Below, piece after piece: positions 17,902 to 26,896 of a stretch of 64,000 nt of DNA. The notes beneath the pieces were generated by a model. The model ran no database searches. It had not been told where the DNA came from and was given only the letters and a program-made list of their open reading frames with translations. Location of the stretch: assembly GCF_000204195.1 (NCBI RefSeq), contig NZ_AFBG01000018.1:248001-312000 (forward strand), written 5' to 3'. Positions within the stretch are counted from its first letter, which is position 1. Every line of letters begins with the position of its first letter. The DNA is from Acidovorax radicis N35 (GTDB taxonomy: Bacteria; Pseudomonadota; Gammaproteobacteria; Burkholderiales; Burkholderiaceae_C). A program made the position numbers and the translations under genes.

Positions 17902-17917
17902 TGGCATGAACTGTGCA
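17902..17917 (+). promoter_or_regulatory. sigma-54 (-24/-12) promoter of the PHB-use locus
   Basis: TGGCATGAACTGTGCA has the obligatory GG (17903-17904) and GC (17915-17916) with exactly ten bases between them, and matches the consensus TGGCAC-N5-TTGCA closely. Transcription would start near 17928, about 22 bases before the binding-protein gene. Confidence 0.7.
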
Positions 17918-17949
17918 ATGTTCAGGCATCACAACAAGGAGACATCGCC

Positions 17950-19143
17950 ATGCACCGTCGCACCCTGGTCGCCCTCGCCACTGCAGCCGTTACCGCCGCC
18001 ACGCTTTCCGCCCCCGCATTCGCCCAGACCGGCGAAATCCGCATCGCCCACGTCTACAGCAAGACCGGCCCGCTGGAGGCCTACGGCAAGCAGACCCAGA
18101 CCGGCCTGCTGATGGGCCTGAACTACGCCACCGGCGGCAGCATGACCGTCAATGGCAAGAAGCTCGTGGTGATCGAGAAGGACGACCAGGGCAAGCCAGA
18201 CCTGGGCAAGAGCCTGCTGGCATCGGCCTACTCCGATGACAAGGCCGACATCGCGGTGGGCCCCACGTCGTCGGGCGTGGCCCTGGCGCTGCTGCCCGTG
18301 GCCGAGGAATACAAGAAGATCCTGCTGGTGGAGCCCGCCGTGGCCGATGCCATCACCGGCGACAAGTGGAACAAGTACATCTTCCGCACCGGCCGCAACA
18401 GCAGCCAGGACGCCATCTCCAACGCCGTGGCCATCGACAAGGCTGGCGTCACGGTGGCCACGCTGGCGCAGGACTACGCCTTTGGCCGCGACGGCGTGAA
18501 GGCCTTCAAGGACGCACTCAAGAACGCCAAGCTCGCCCACGAAGAGTACCTGCCCACCACCACCACCGACTTCACCGCCGGTGCGCAGCGCCTGATCGAC
18601 AAGCTCAAGGACGTGCCCGGCCGTAAGGTCATCTTCATCATCTGGGCCGGCGCGGGCAACCCCTTCAAGATCGCCGACATGGATCTGAAGCGCTACAACA
18701 TCGAGATCGCCACGGGCGGAAACATCCTGCCCGCCATGGCTGCGTACAAGAACTTCCCGGGCATGGAAGGCGCCACGTACTACTACTTCGGCATCCCCAA
18801 GAACCCCGTGAACGAAGCCCTGGTGGCCGCGCACTACAAGGAGTTCAAGACCCCGCCGGACTTCTTCACCGCCGGTGGTTTCAGCTCCGCCATGGCGCTG
18901 GTCACTGCCCTCAAGGCCACCGGTGGCGACACCAATACCAACAAGCTCATCAAGACCATGGAAGGCATGAGTTTTGATACCCCCAAGGGCAAGATGACCT
19001 TCCGCAAGGAAGACCACCAGGCCATGCAGAGCATGTACCACTTCAAGATCAAGGTGGACCCGGCCTTCGCCTGGGGCGTGCCCGAGCTGGTGCGCGAGAT
19101 CAAGCCCGAAGAGATGCAAGTGCCGATTCGCAACAAGCGATAA
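17950..19143 (+). CDS. Liv-type ABC transporter substrate-binding protein
   Basis: This periplasmic binding protein has 397 residues. The signal peptide runs to about residue 24 (SAPAFAQ), and the mature part is a type I periplasmic fold as in leucine-binding proteins (IAHVYSKTGPLEAYGKQTQTG at its start). AAGGAGA lies eight bases before ATG 17950; longer frames extend back over the promoter and are unlikely. It is the first gene after the sigma-54 promoter, followed by a GC-rich hairpin and then by the PHB depolymerase and the importer genes. A ligand related to 3-hydroxybutyrate is inferred from that context only. Confidence 0.88.
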   Translation: MHRRTLVALATAAVTAATLSAPAFAQTGEIRIAHVYSKTGPLEAYGKQTQTGLLMGLNYATGGSMTVNGKKLVVIEKDDQGKPDLGKSLLASAYSDDKADIAVGPTSSGVALALLPVAEEYKKILLVEPAVADAITGDKWNKYIFRTGRNSSQDAISNAVAIDKAGVTVATLAQDYAFGRDGVKAFKDALKNAKLAHEEYLPTTTTDFTAGAQRLIDKLKDVPGRKVIFIIWAGAGNPFKIADMDLKRYNIEIATGGNILPAMAAYKNFPGMEGATYYYFGIPKNPVNEALVAAHYKEFKTPPDFFTAGGFSSAMALVTALKATGGDTNTNKLIKTMEGMSFDTPKGKMTFRKEDHQAMQSMYHFKIKVDPAFAWGVPELVREIKPEEMQVPIRNKR

Positions 19144-19191
19144 GCGGATTTGCGTGGCCCCGGGGCGCTGCCCCTGGGGGCTCATCCCGCG

Positions 19192-19212
19192 GGGGCGGCC
19201 GCCCCTTTTTTT
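19192..19212 (+). terminator. terminator between binding-protein gene and PHB depolymerase gene
   Basis: GGGGCGGCCGCCCC is a palindrome forming a 5-bp GC stem with a GGCC loop, followed by seven T residues. It may attenuate, so that the first binding protein is made in excess over the downstream genes. Confidence 0.65.
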
Positions 19213-19293
19213 CCAGTGAATTGATGCATGAACTCCCGGATTACACGGGGGGCTGGGTCGGTTTTTCTCAAAATTATTTGGAGACAAGACAAC

Positions 19294-20766
19294 ATGGCTT
19301 TCAATTTCATCCGGGCGGCCGCAGCAGGAGCTGCCATCACGCTGTGCGCTACGGGCGGTGCATATGCCGCCGTCAACCTTCCCGCGCTCAAGATCGACAA
19401 GACCCAGACCACCGTGTCGGGCCTGTCCGCAGGCGGCTTCATGGCCGTGCAGCTGCACGTGGCGTATTCGGCCACGTTTGCCAAAGGGGTGGGCGTGGTT
19501 GCGGGCGGGCCGTTTTATTGCGCCGAGGGCTCAGTCGTCAATGCCACGGGGCGCTGCATGGCCAGCCCGGCGGGCATTCCCACCAGCACGTTGGTCAGCA
19601 CCACCAACACCTGGGCCAGCCAGGGCGCCATCGACCCCGTGGCCAACCTGCAGAACTCGAAGGTCTACCTGTTCTCGGGCACGCTCGACAGTGCGGTCAA
19701 GACCGGCGTGATGGATGCCCTGCGCACCTACTACAGCAGCTTTGTACCGGCCGCCAACGTGGTCTACAAGAAGGACATCGCTGCCGAGCACGCCATGGTC
19801 ACCGACGACTACGGCAACGGTTGCACCACCAAGGCAGCGCCCTACATCAGCAACTGCAACTTCGACCTGGCGGGTGCCATGCTGCAGCACCTGTACGGCC
19901 CGCTCAATGCACGCAACAACGCGGCGTTGCCCACCGGCAACTTCATCGAGTTCAACCAGAGCGAATTCATCTCCAACCACGGCATGGCAACCACGGGCTG
20001 GGCCTATGTGCCGCAGGCCTGCCAGGCGGGCGGCAGTGCCACCTGCAAGCTGCACGTGGTGCTGCATGGCTGCAAGCAGAACATCAGCGATGTGCAGCAG
20101 CAGTACGTGCGCAACACCGGCTACAACCGCTGGGCCGACACCAACAGCATCGTGATGCTGTACCCGCAGACCAGCACCGCGGCCACCAACAGCTGCTTTG
20201 ACTGGTGGGGCTACGACAACGCCAACTACGCCAAGAAGTCCGGTCCGCAGATGGTCGCCATCAAGGCCATGGTGGACCGCGTTTCCAGCGGCGGCACCAC
20301 CAACCCGCCGGTGGACCTGCCTGCCCCCACGGGCGTGAGCACCTCGGGCGCCACGGCCAGCAGCATGGCGATTGCCTGGAATGCCGTCTCGGGCGCTGCC
20401 AGCTACAACGTGTACCGCAATGCCAACAAGGTCAACGCGCTGCCCGTGACCGCAACGAACTACAGCGACACCGGCCTGGCCGCTTCCACCACCTACAGCT
20501 GGACCGTGCGTGCCGCCGATGCCAGCGGAGCAGAGGGCGCTGCATCCGCCGCCGCATCGGGCACCACGTTGGTAGCCCAGGGCGGCGGAGGCACCTGCAC
20601 CACCGCCAGCAACTACGCCCACACCGTGGCCGGCCGTGCCTATGTGTATGGCGGCTACACCTTTGCGCTGGGCTCCAACCAGAGCATGGGGCTGTGGAAC
20701 ATCTTCGTGAACAACACGCTGAAACAGACGAGCCCGAACTACTACGTCATCGGCACGTGCCCTTGA
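19294..20766 (+). CDS. phaZ: extracellular poly(3-hydroxybutyrate) depolymerase with Fn3 linker
   Basis: This secreted enzyme of 490 residues hydrolyses polyhydroxybutyrate. The signal peptide spans residues 1-25. The lipase box GLSAG (Ser45) is close to the N-terminus and the oxyanion-hole histidine (LHGC, His258) lies after it, the permuted order of type 2 catalytic domains. A fibronectin type III linker spans about residues 342-430. The C-terminal domain (about 435-490; GSNQSMGLWN and NYYVIGTCP) resembles substrate-binding modules of PHB depolymerases. ATG 19294 has GGAGAC upstream, and the longer frame from 19228 would hide the signal peptide. It sits between a binding-protein gene and Liv-type importer genes, and the oligomer hydrolase gene is 4 kb downstream. 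Confidence 0.88.
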   Translation: MAFNFIRAAAAGAAITLCATGGAYAAVNLPALKIDKTQTTVSGLSAGGFMAVQLHVAYSATFAKGVGVVAGGPFYCAEGSVVNATGRCMASPAGIPTSTLVSTTNTWASQGAIDPVANLQNSKVYLFSGTLDSAVKTGVMDALRTYYSSFVPAANVVYKKDIAAEHAMVTDDYGNGCTTKAAPYISNCNFDLAGAMLQHLYGPLNARNNAALPTGNFIEFNQSEFISNHGMATTGWAYVPQACQAGGSATCKLHVVLHGCKQNISDVQQQYVRNTGYNRWADTNSIVMLYPQTSTAATNSCFDWWGYDNANYAKKSGPQMVAIKAMVDRVSSGGTTNPPVDLPAPTGVSTSGATASSMAIAWNAVSGAASYNVYRNANKVNALPVTATNYSDTGLAASTTYSWTVRAADASGAEGAASAAASGTTLVAQGGGGTCTTASNYAHTVAGRAYVYGGYTFALGSNQSMGLWNIFVNNTLKQTSPNYYVIGTCP

Positions 20767-20784
20767 CAATGCGCTGAACGCCGC

Positions 20785-20812
20785 GCGCTCTGTCCATTTC
20801 AGGACAGGGCGC
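20785..20812 (+). other. hairpin between PHB depolymerase gene and importer genes
   Basis: An 11-bp stem (GCGCTCTGTCC / GGACAGGGCGC, one G-T pair) encloses a six-base loop. There is no T-tract, so it may stabilise an upstream mRNA end rather than terminate transcription. Confidence 0.5.
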
Positions 20813-20857
20813 CCGACACCAACGAATGAAGACGACCGTGAAAGTGAAACACCACCC

Positions 20858-21631
20858 ATGAGCACCTTGGCCACCAAGGACTTGACCATCCGCTTCGGCG
20901 GCCACGTGGCGGTCAACGCCGTGACCTGCTCTTTCGAGCCCGGCACGCTGACCGCCATCGTGGGCCCCAATGGCGCGGGCAAGACCACGTACTTCAACCT
21001 CATCTCCGGGCAGCTGCGCGCCAGCGCGGGCAGTGTCACCCTGGGCGGGCAGGACCTCACGGGCCAGTCGGTCTCGGCGCGCACGCATGCGGGCCTGGGC
21101 CGGGCGTTTCAGCTTACCAACCTGTTTCCCAACCTCAGCGTGCTGGAGAACGTGCGCCTGGCCGTGCAGGCCACGCAAGAGGGCAAGCACCGCCGGGGCC
21201 TGAACCTGTGGAGCATCTGGAGCGACCACCGCGACCTGACCGACCGCGCCCGCGCCATCCTGCAGGCCGTGGCCATGCTCGACCGCCAGGACACGCCCGT
21301 GGCCAGCCTGCCGCATGGCGACCAGCGCAAGCTCGAAGTGGCGCTGCTCATGGCGCTGGAGCCGCAGGTCTACATGTTCGACGAGCCCACGGCCGGCATG
21401 AGCCACGACGAGGCCCCCGTGATCCTGAACCTGATCCGCGAACTCAAGAAGGACAAGACCAAGATCATCCTGCTGGTGGAGCACAAGATGGACGTGGTGC
21501 GCGAGCTGGCCGACCGCATCATCGTGCTGACCAACGGCACGCTGGTGGCCGATGGCCAGCCGGCAGAAGTGATTGCATCGCCCGTGGTGCAGGAAGCCTA
21601 TCTTGGCGTGACGAAGGAGGCGGCTGCATGA
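20858..21631 (+). CDS. livG: Liv-type ABC transporter ATP-binding protein (LivG-like)
   Basis: This cytoplasmic ATPase subunit of a HAAT-family importer has 257 residues. Walker A is GPNGAGKTT at 36-44 and Walker B is VYMFDEPTAGM. The ABC signature reads LPHGDQ, with Pro where most relatives have Ser. The LivG-type C-terminal extension (EVIASPVVQEAYLG) is present. Its stop codon overlaps the start of the second ATPase gene by four bases (ATGA). It is part of the locus that also encodes a PHB depolymerase and a 3HB-oligomer hydrolase. Confidence 0.9.
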   Translation: MSTLATKDLTIRFGGHVAVNAVTCSFEPGTLTAIVGPNGAGKTTYFNLISGQLRASAGSVTLGGQDLTGQSVSARTHAGLGRAFQLTNLFPNLSVLENVRLAVQATQEGKHRRGLNLWSIWSDHRDLTDRARAILQAVAMLDRQDTPVASLPHGDQRKLEVALLMALEPQVYMFDEPTAGMSHDEAPVILNLIRELKKDKTKIILLVEHKMDVVRELADRIIVLTNGTLVADGQPAEVIASPVVQEAYLGVTKEAAA

Positions 21632-22371
21632 CCACCACCACGAACAACACGGGCAACCTGCTCGAACTCAAGGGCGTGCACACCCACATCGGCGCGTACC
21701 ACATCCTGCACGGTGTGGATTTGGCGGTGCCCAAGGGCCAGCTCACCATGCTGCTGGGCCGCAACGGCGCGGGCAAGACCACCACGCTGCGCACCATCAT
21801 GGGCCTGTGGCATGCGTCGCAGGGCTCGGTCCACTTTGCGGGCAAGGACATCACGGCGCTGAACACCCCGCAGATCGCGGGCATGAACATCGCCTACGTG
21901 CCCGAGAACATGGGCATCTTCGCGGACCTCACCGTGAAGGAAAACATGCTGCTGGCCGCGCGCAGCGCCAAGAACGCCGCGCAGATGGACACGGCACGGC
22001 TCGAATGGATCTTCAAGCTCTTCCCGGCCGTGGAGAAATTCTGGAACCACCCGGCCGGCAAGCTCAGCGGCGGTCAAAAGCAGATGGTGGCCGTGAGCCG
22101 CGCCATCGTCGAGCCGCGCGACCTGCTCATCGTGGACGAGCCCAGCAAGGGCCTGGCCCCCGCCATCATCAACAACATGATCGATGCGTTCGACCAGCTC
22201 AAGAAGAGCGGCGTGACCATCCTGCTCGTCGAGCAGAACATCAATTTCGCCAAGCGGCTCGGCGACACCGTGGCCGTGATGGACAACGGCAAGGTGGTGC
22301 ATGCGGGCAGCATGGCCGCGCTGGCGCAAGACGAGGCACTGCAGCGGTCGCTGCTGGGGTTGGCACTATGA
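21628..22371 (+). CDS. livF: Liv-type ABC transporter ATP-binding protein (LivF-like)
   Basis: The second ATPase subunit has 247 residues. Walker A is GRNGAGKTT, the signature is LSGGQKQM, and Walker B is LLIVDEPSKGLAP, typical of LivF. I place the start at ATG 21628, overlapping the previous stop by four bases, with GGAGGCGG just upstream; the frame is open much further upstream but lies inside livG. A copy of the dispersed repeat fills the gap to the permease gene. Confidence 0.9.
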   Translation: MTTTTNNTGNLLELKGVHTHIGAYHILHGVDLAVPKGQLTMLLGRNGAGKTTTLRTIMGLWHASQGSVHFAGKDITALNTPQIAGMNIAYVPENMGIFADLTVKENMLLAARSAKNAAQMDTARLEWIFKLFPAVEKFWNHPAGKLSGGQKQMVAVSRAIVEPRDLLIVDEPSKGLAPAIINNMIDAFDQLKKSGVTILLVEQNINFAKRLGDTVAVMDNGKVVHAGSMAALAQDEALQRSLLGLAL

Positions 22372-22390
22372 ATTTCACACCAAATTTCAA

Positions 22391-22450
22391 GCTTTTTTGG
22401 CCACTGGCGCTTGATGATAAAGCGCTGATAGCTATTAAAAATATAGCATT
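22391..22450 (+). repeat. dispersed repeat, copy D, between livF and livH
   Basis: This 60-base AT-richer segment has a central palindromic part (GCGCTTGATGATAAAGCGC) followed by TAGCTATTAAAAATATAGC. It matches copy A in tilS over its full length and copies B and C in the 3' half. It separates the ATPase genes from the permease genes without disrupting either. Confidence 0.85.
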
Positions 22451-22486
22451 TTCGCGCATGCTGCTTGCCGCGCAAGGAGACCGGGC

Positions 22487-23473
22487 ATGAGCATCACCCG
22501 CGACTTCGACTGGAAGCCCCTGGCCCTGGTGCCAGCGCTCGCGCTGCTGGTGCTGCCCTTCATCGGCTCGCCCAGCACCTGGCTCACGCTCACGGTGGCG
22601 GGGCTGGCCATGGGCATGATCATCTTCATCATCGCCTCGGGCCTCACGCTGGTGTTCGGCTTGATGGACGTGCTCAACTTTGGCCATGGCGTGTTCATCG
22701 CGCTCGGCGCCTTCGTGGCCACCAGCGTGCTGGGCACCATGGGCGACTGGACGGGCTCCGACCAGCTGTGGCGCAACCTGGTGGCGGTGCTGCCGGCCAT
22801 GCTGGTGGCCATGGCCGTCGCAGGGGCGGTGGGCCTGGCGTTTGAGCGCTTCATCGTGCGGCCCGTGTACGGCCAGCACTTGAAGCAGATCCTCATCACC
22901 ATGGGCGGCATGATCATCGGCGAAGAGCTGATCAAGGTCATCTGGGGCCCTGCGCAGATCCCGCTGCCATTGCCCGAAGGCATGCGAGGCTCGCTGCTCG
23001 TGGGCGACGCCGCCATCGAGAAGTACCGTCTGGTGGCCGTGGCCGTGGGCCTGCTGGTGTTCGCCGTGCTGGCCTGGACGCTGTCGCGCACCAAGGTGGG
23101 CCTGCTGATCCGCGCCGGCGTACAAGACCGCGAAATGGTCGAGAGCCTGGGTTACCGCATCCGCCGCCTGTTCATCGGCGTGTTCGTCGTGGGCTCGGCC
23201 CTGGCGGGTCTGGGCGGGGTGATGTGGGGCCTGTACCAGCAGAACGTGATCCCGCAGATGGGCGCGCAGGTCAACGTGCTGATCTTCATCGTGATCATCA
23301 TCGGCGGCCTCGGGTCCACGGGCGGCGCCCTCATCGGCGCGCTGCTGGTGGGGCTGATGGCCAACTACACCGGCTTTCTGGTGCCCAAGGTGGCGCTGTT
23401 TTCCAACATCGCGCTGATGGTGGCCATCCTGCTGTGGCGCCCGCAGGGTGTCTATCCCGTGGCCAACCGCTGA
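22487..23473 (+). CDS. livH: Liv-type ABC transporter permease (LivH-like)
   Basis: This inner-membrane permease has 328 residues with eight or more hydrophobic helices. The LivH signatures are GLTLVFGLMDVLNFGHG near the N-terminus and GGLGSTGGALIGALLVG near the C-terminus. AAGGAG precedes ATG 22487. The next permease gene begins 16 bases after its stop codon. An insert of about 20 residues around LPLPEGMRGSLLVG between helices is typical of the family. Confidence 0.9.
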   Translation: MSITRDFDWKPLALVPALALLVLPFIGSPSTWLTLTVAGLAMGMIIFIIASGLTLVFGLMDVLNFGHGVFIALGAFVATSVLGTMGDWTGSDQLWRNLVAVLPAMLVAMAVAGAVGLAFERFIVRPVYGQHLKQILITMGGMIIGEELIKVIWGPAQIPLPLPEGMRGSLLVGDAAIEKYRLVAVAVGLLVFAVLAWTLSRTKVGLLIRAGVQDREMVESLGYRIRRLFIGVFVVGSALAGLGGVMWGLYQQNVIPQMGAQVNVLIFIVIIIGGLGSTGGALIGALLVGLMANYTGFLVPKVALFSNIALMVAILLWRPQGVYPVANR

Positions 23474-23489
23474 AGAGGAGCCGACTGAT

Positions 23490-24563
23490 ATGCTGAACCG
23501 ACTTTTCTCTGGCGACTACCCGCGCAGCAAGGTACTGGCGGTGATCCTCGTGGCCATCCTCATCGGGCTGGCGTTTGCACCCTTCCTGTTCCCGGGCGTC
23601 AAGGCGCTGTCCGTGGCCGCCAAGGTGCTGATCTTCGTGGTGCTGGTCGCCAGCTTCGATTTGCTCTTGGGCTACACCGGCATCGTGAGCTTTGCGCACA
23701 CCATGTTCTTCGGCATCGGGGCCTACGGCATCGCGGTGGCCACCACACGCATGGGGCCCACCTGGACGGCGCTGGGCGTGGGCATTGGCGGCGCGTTGCT
23801 GCTGTCGCTGCTGCTGTCGCTGGCGGTGGGCTTGTTCTCACTGCGCGTGCGCGCCATCTTCTTCGCCATGATCACGCTGGCCGTGGCCGCGGCGTTCCAG
23901 ACGCTGGCCTCGCAGTTGTCGGACATCACTGGCGGCGAAGACGGCCTGACCTTCAAGGTGCCCGAGATCCTGTCGCCCAGTTTCGAGCCCTTCGATGATC
24001 CTTTCCTGGGCGTCGCTATCGATGGCCGCCTGATCTGCTACTACCTGCTGTTCGTCACTGCCGTGGCGCTGGTGCTGGCGCTGCTGCGCATCGTCAATTC
24101 ACCGTTCGGCCGCGTGTTGCAGGCCATCCGTGAGAACGAGTTCCGCGCCGAGGCCATTGGCTACCGCGTGGTGGTGTACCGCACCACCTCCAGCGTGTTG
24201 TCGGCGCTGTTTGCCACCATGGCAGGCGCGATGCTCGCGCTCTGGCTGCGCTACAACGGGCCCGACACCTCGCTCAGCTTCGAAATCATGATGGACTGCC
24301 TGCTCATCGTGGTGATTGGCGGCATGGGCACCATCTACGGCTCGGCCATCGGGGCCGTGCTCTTCCTGGTGGCGCAGAGCTATCTGCAGGATCTGCTGCG
24401 CCTGGGCCACGAGGCCACATCGGGGCTGCCCTGGGTGTCTGCCTTGCTATCGCCCGACCGCTGGCTGCTGTGGCTGGGCGTGCTGTTCGTTTTGTCGGTC
24501 TATTACTTCCCCACCGGTGTGGTGGGGCGCCTGCGCGCGGCAGCTGCGCGCAAGGCGGCGTGA
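23490..24563 (+). CDS. livM: Liv-type ABC transporter permease (LivM-like)
   Basis: The second permease has 357 residues and about nine hydrophobic helices. LivM hallmarks are DLLLGYTGIVSFAHTMFFGIGAY in the first half, and the cytoplasmic loop GRVLQAIRENEFRAEAIGY. GAAGAGGAG precedes ATG 23490; the frame extends back to 23448 only within the end of livH. The oligomer hydrolase gene follows 80 bases downstream, which suggests one transcript. Confidence 0.9.
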   Translation: MLNRLFSGDYPRSKVLAVILVAILIGLAFAPFLFPGVKALSVAAKVLIFVVLVASFDLLLGYTGIVSFAHTMFFGIGAYGIAVATTRMGPTWTALGVGIGGALLLSLLLSLAVGLFSLRVRAIFFAMITLAVAAAFQTLASQLSDITGGEDGLTFKVPEILSPSFEPFDDPFLGVAIDGRLICYYLLFVTAVALVLALLRIVNSPFGRVLQAIRENEFRAEAIGYRVVVYRTTSSVLSALFATMAGAMLALWLRYNGPDTSLSFEIMMDCLLIVVIGGMGTIYGSAIGAVLFLVAQSYLQDLLRLGHEATSGLPWVSALLSPDRWLLWLGVLFVLSVYYFPTGVVGRLRAAAARKAA

Positions 24564-24643
24564 GAAAGCCAACGCCGCCTGGGCGGTCGTTGGTGGGATG
24601 GAGCTGCGCGAAAAGCAAACAAGAAATACCAGGAGACAAGCAC

Positions 24644-26791
24644 ATGAAGATGAGCATGATGAAGGCGCGGGTGCGTCCGTTCGTTCCCGCTGCCGTGGCC
24701 GCCGCTGTTTTGGTCGCCTGTGGGGGCAGCAGCGACGGCGACAGCGCCGCGCTCAACACCAAACCCGCCTACCTCGGCACGGTCAGCGAGGCCACCTACG
24801 ACGGCAGCACCAATGACCTGCTCACCGCGGGCCTGGGCGCCACGGGACTGGCCGCTGCAGTGCCGCCCGCCTCTGCCGACCCGCTCAAGCCCACCGCCGC
24901 CGAGCTGCGCCGCCTGGCCATCCACACCAACTACCGGGCCATGCTCGACATGACGGCCGCGGGCGGATATGGCCTGCTGTACGGCCCCAATGTGGATGCG
25001 CAGGGCAAGGCCACGGCGGGTGAGGGCAAGGTGGCGGGCACGGAATACATCGCGTTTGCCGACGACGGCACGGGCCGCAAGAACGTTACGCTCATGGTGC
25101 AGGTGCCCACCAGCTTCAACCCGGCCAAGCCCTGCATGATCACGGCCACGACCTCGGGTTCGCGCGGGGTGTACGGCGGTATCTCCACGGGCGAGTGGGG
25201 CCTCAAGCGGGGCTGCGCCGTGGCTTACTCGGACAAGGGCACAGGCGGCGCGCCGCACGACCTGCAAAACGACACCGTGCCACTCATCGACGGCACCCGC
25301 GCCACGGCCGCTACTGCGGGCAAGAGTGCGGCGTTCAACGCAGGCCTCACATCCACGGAACTGGCGGCCTTCAACACCGCCACGCCCAACCGCTTTGCCT
25401 TCAAGCACGCCCACTCGGGCCAGAACTCCGAGAAGGACTGGGGCACCACCACGCTGCAGGCCGTGGAGTTCGGCTACTACGTGCTCAATCAGCGCTACGG
25501 CAACACCAACGCAGCGGGCCAGCGCCTGAAGACACTCACGCCCGGCAACACCATCGTCATCGCGTCCAGCATCTCGAACGGCGGGGGCGCCGCCATTGCT
25601 GCCGCAGAGCAAGACACGCAGGGCCTGATCAGCGGCGTGGCCGTGTCCGAGCCCGCGCTGGAACTGCCCGCCAACCCCGGCGTCACCGTGCGCCGTGGCA
25701 GCACCGAGGTGGCCGTCACGGGCAAGACGCTGGTGGACTTCACCACCTACGCCAACCTGTACCAGGCCTGTGCGTCGCTGGCGCCGTCAGTCAGCACCAG
25801 TCCCTTTGCCGCAGCGTTCGCGGCAGGGTTTGCCAGCGCCGCGCTGCCCATCGCCCCCAACCGCTGCGCGGCGCTCAAGACGGCGGGGCTGCTCTCGGCA
25901 TCCACCACCGCAGCGCAGGCCGAAGAGGCGCTGCAAAAGCTGCGCGCCTATGGCTGGGAGCCCGAGTCGAATGACCTGCATGCCTCGCTGGCGGCATTCG
26001 AAGTGGCCCCGGCCGTGGCGGTGACTTTTGCCAACAGCCTGTCGCGCAGCAGCGTGAAGGACCACCTGTGCGGCTTCAGCTACGCGGCCACGGCGACCAC
26101 AGGCGCGGTGGCGCCCCTGGCGGCCGCAGCGTTGCCGGGCATGTTTGCCACCGGCAACGGTGTACCGCCTTCCGGTGGCATCAACCTCGTGAACAACCTG
26201 GGCAAGCTGGGCCCGGCGCGTGACTTCCTGTCGTTCTCGGACGCGGGCGTGGCCGACTGGAATACGGCGGGCGCGCTGTGCCTGCGCAACCTGGTGACCG
26301 GCACCGATGCGGCCGCCAAGAAGCTTCAGGCCGGCGTGGATGAAACGCGCCGCAACGGCAACCTGCGGGGCAAGCCCACTGTCATCGTGCACGGCCGTGC
26401 CGATGCGCTGCTGCCCGTGAGCCACACTTCGCGCCCCTATGCCGCGCTGAACAGGAAGGTCGAGGGGGCTGCCAGCAGGCTCAGCTATGTGGAAGTGGCC
26501 AACGCCCAGCACTTTGACGGTTTCATCGGTCTGCCCACCGTGCTGCCGGGCTACGACACGCGGTATGTGCCGCTGCACGTGTACCTGAACCATGCGCTGG
26601 ATGCCGTGTACGAGCACCTGGCCAACGGCAAGGCCCTGCCCGCCAGCCAGGTGGTGCGCACCGTGCCCCGTGGCGGCACGCCCGGCAGTGCGCCAGCCAT
26701 CACTGCGGCCAACGTGCCGCCGCTGGCCACCGTGCCTGCCGCAGCCAATGCGATTGCCATCACGGCGGGCGCCATCTCCATCCCCGACTGA
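24644..26791 (+). CDS. D-(-)-3-hydroxybutyrate oligomer hydrolase, lipoprotein
   Basis: This 715-residue protein belongs to the 3HB-oligomer hydrolase family (PF10605), which splits soluble oligomers left by PHB depolymerases into monomers. The N-terminus is a lipoprotein signal with lipobox LVAC (Cys26), so the enzyme is predicted to be anchored at the envelope. The active-site serine is probably Ser311 in SISNGGG, the unusual lipase box of this family. Other conserved parts are KHAHSGQNSEKDWG and, near the C-terminus, VIVHGRADALLP. AGGAGA stands eight bases upstream of ATG 24644. Its place between importer and binding-protein genes links polymer breakdown to uptake. Confidence 0.9.
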   Translation: MKMSMMKARVRPFVPAAVAAAVLVACGGSSDGDSAALNTKPAYLGTVSEATYDGSTNDLLTAGLGATGLAAAVPPASADPLKPTAAELRRLAIHTNYRAMLDMTAAGGYGLLYGPNVDAQGKATAGEGKVAGTEYIAFADDGTGRKNVTLMVQVPTSFNPAKPCMITATTSGSRGVYGGISTGEWGLKRGCAVAYSDKGTGGAPHDLQNDTVPLIDGTRATAATAGKSAAFNAGLTSTELAAFNTATPNRFAFKHAHSGQNSEKDWGTTTLQAVEFGYYVLNQRYGNTNAAGQRLKTLTPGNTIVIASSISNGGGAAIAAAEQDTQGLISGVAVSEPALELPANPGVTVRRGSTEVAVTGKTLVDFTTYANLYQACASLAPSVSTSPFAAAFAAGFASAALPIAPNRCAALKTAGLLSASTTAAQAEEALQKLRAYGWEPESNDLHASLAAFEVAPAVAVTFANSLSRSSVKDHLCGFSYAATATTGAVAPLAAAALPGMFATGNGVPPSGGINLVNNLGKLGPARDFLSFSDAGVADWNTAGALCLRNLVTGTDAAAKKLQAGVDETRRNGNLRGKPTVIVHGRADALLPVSHTSRPYAALNRKVEGAASRLSYVEVANAQHFDGFIGLPTVLPGYDTRYVPLHVYLNHALDAVYEHLANGKALPASQVVRTVPRGGTPGSAPAITAANVPPLATVPAAANAIAITAGAISIPD

Positions 26792-26896
26792 CGCAGGCCG
26801 CAGGGCTGCAAGAGTAGGGATCACGCCCGTGCTGCGCGCCCGTTGCAAGCGCGCGCGGCGCCGGGGCCGTGTGTTTCTGACACCAAGGATGGATGT

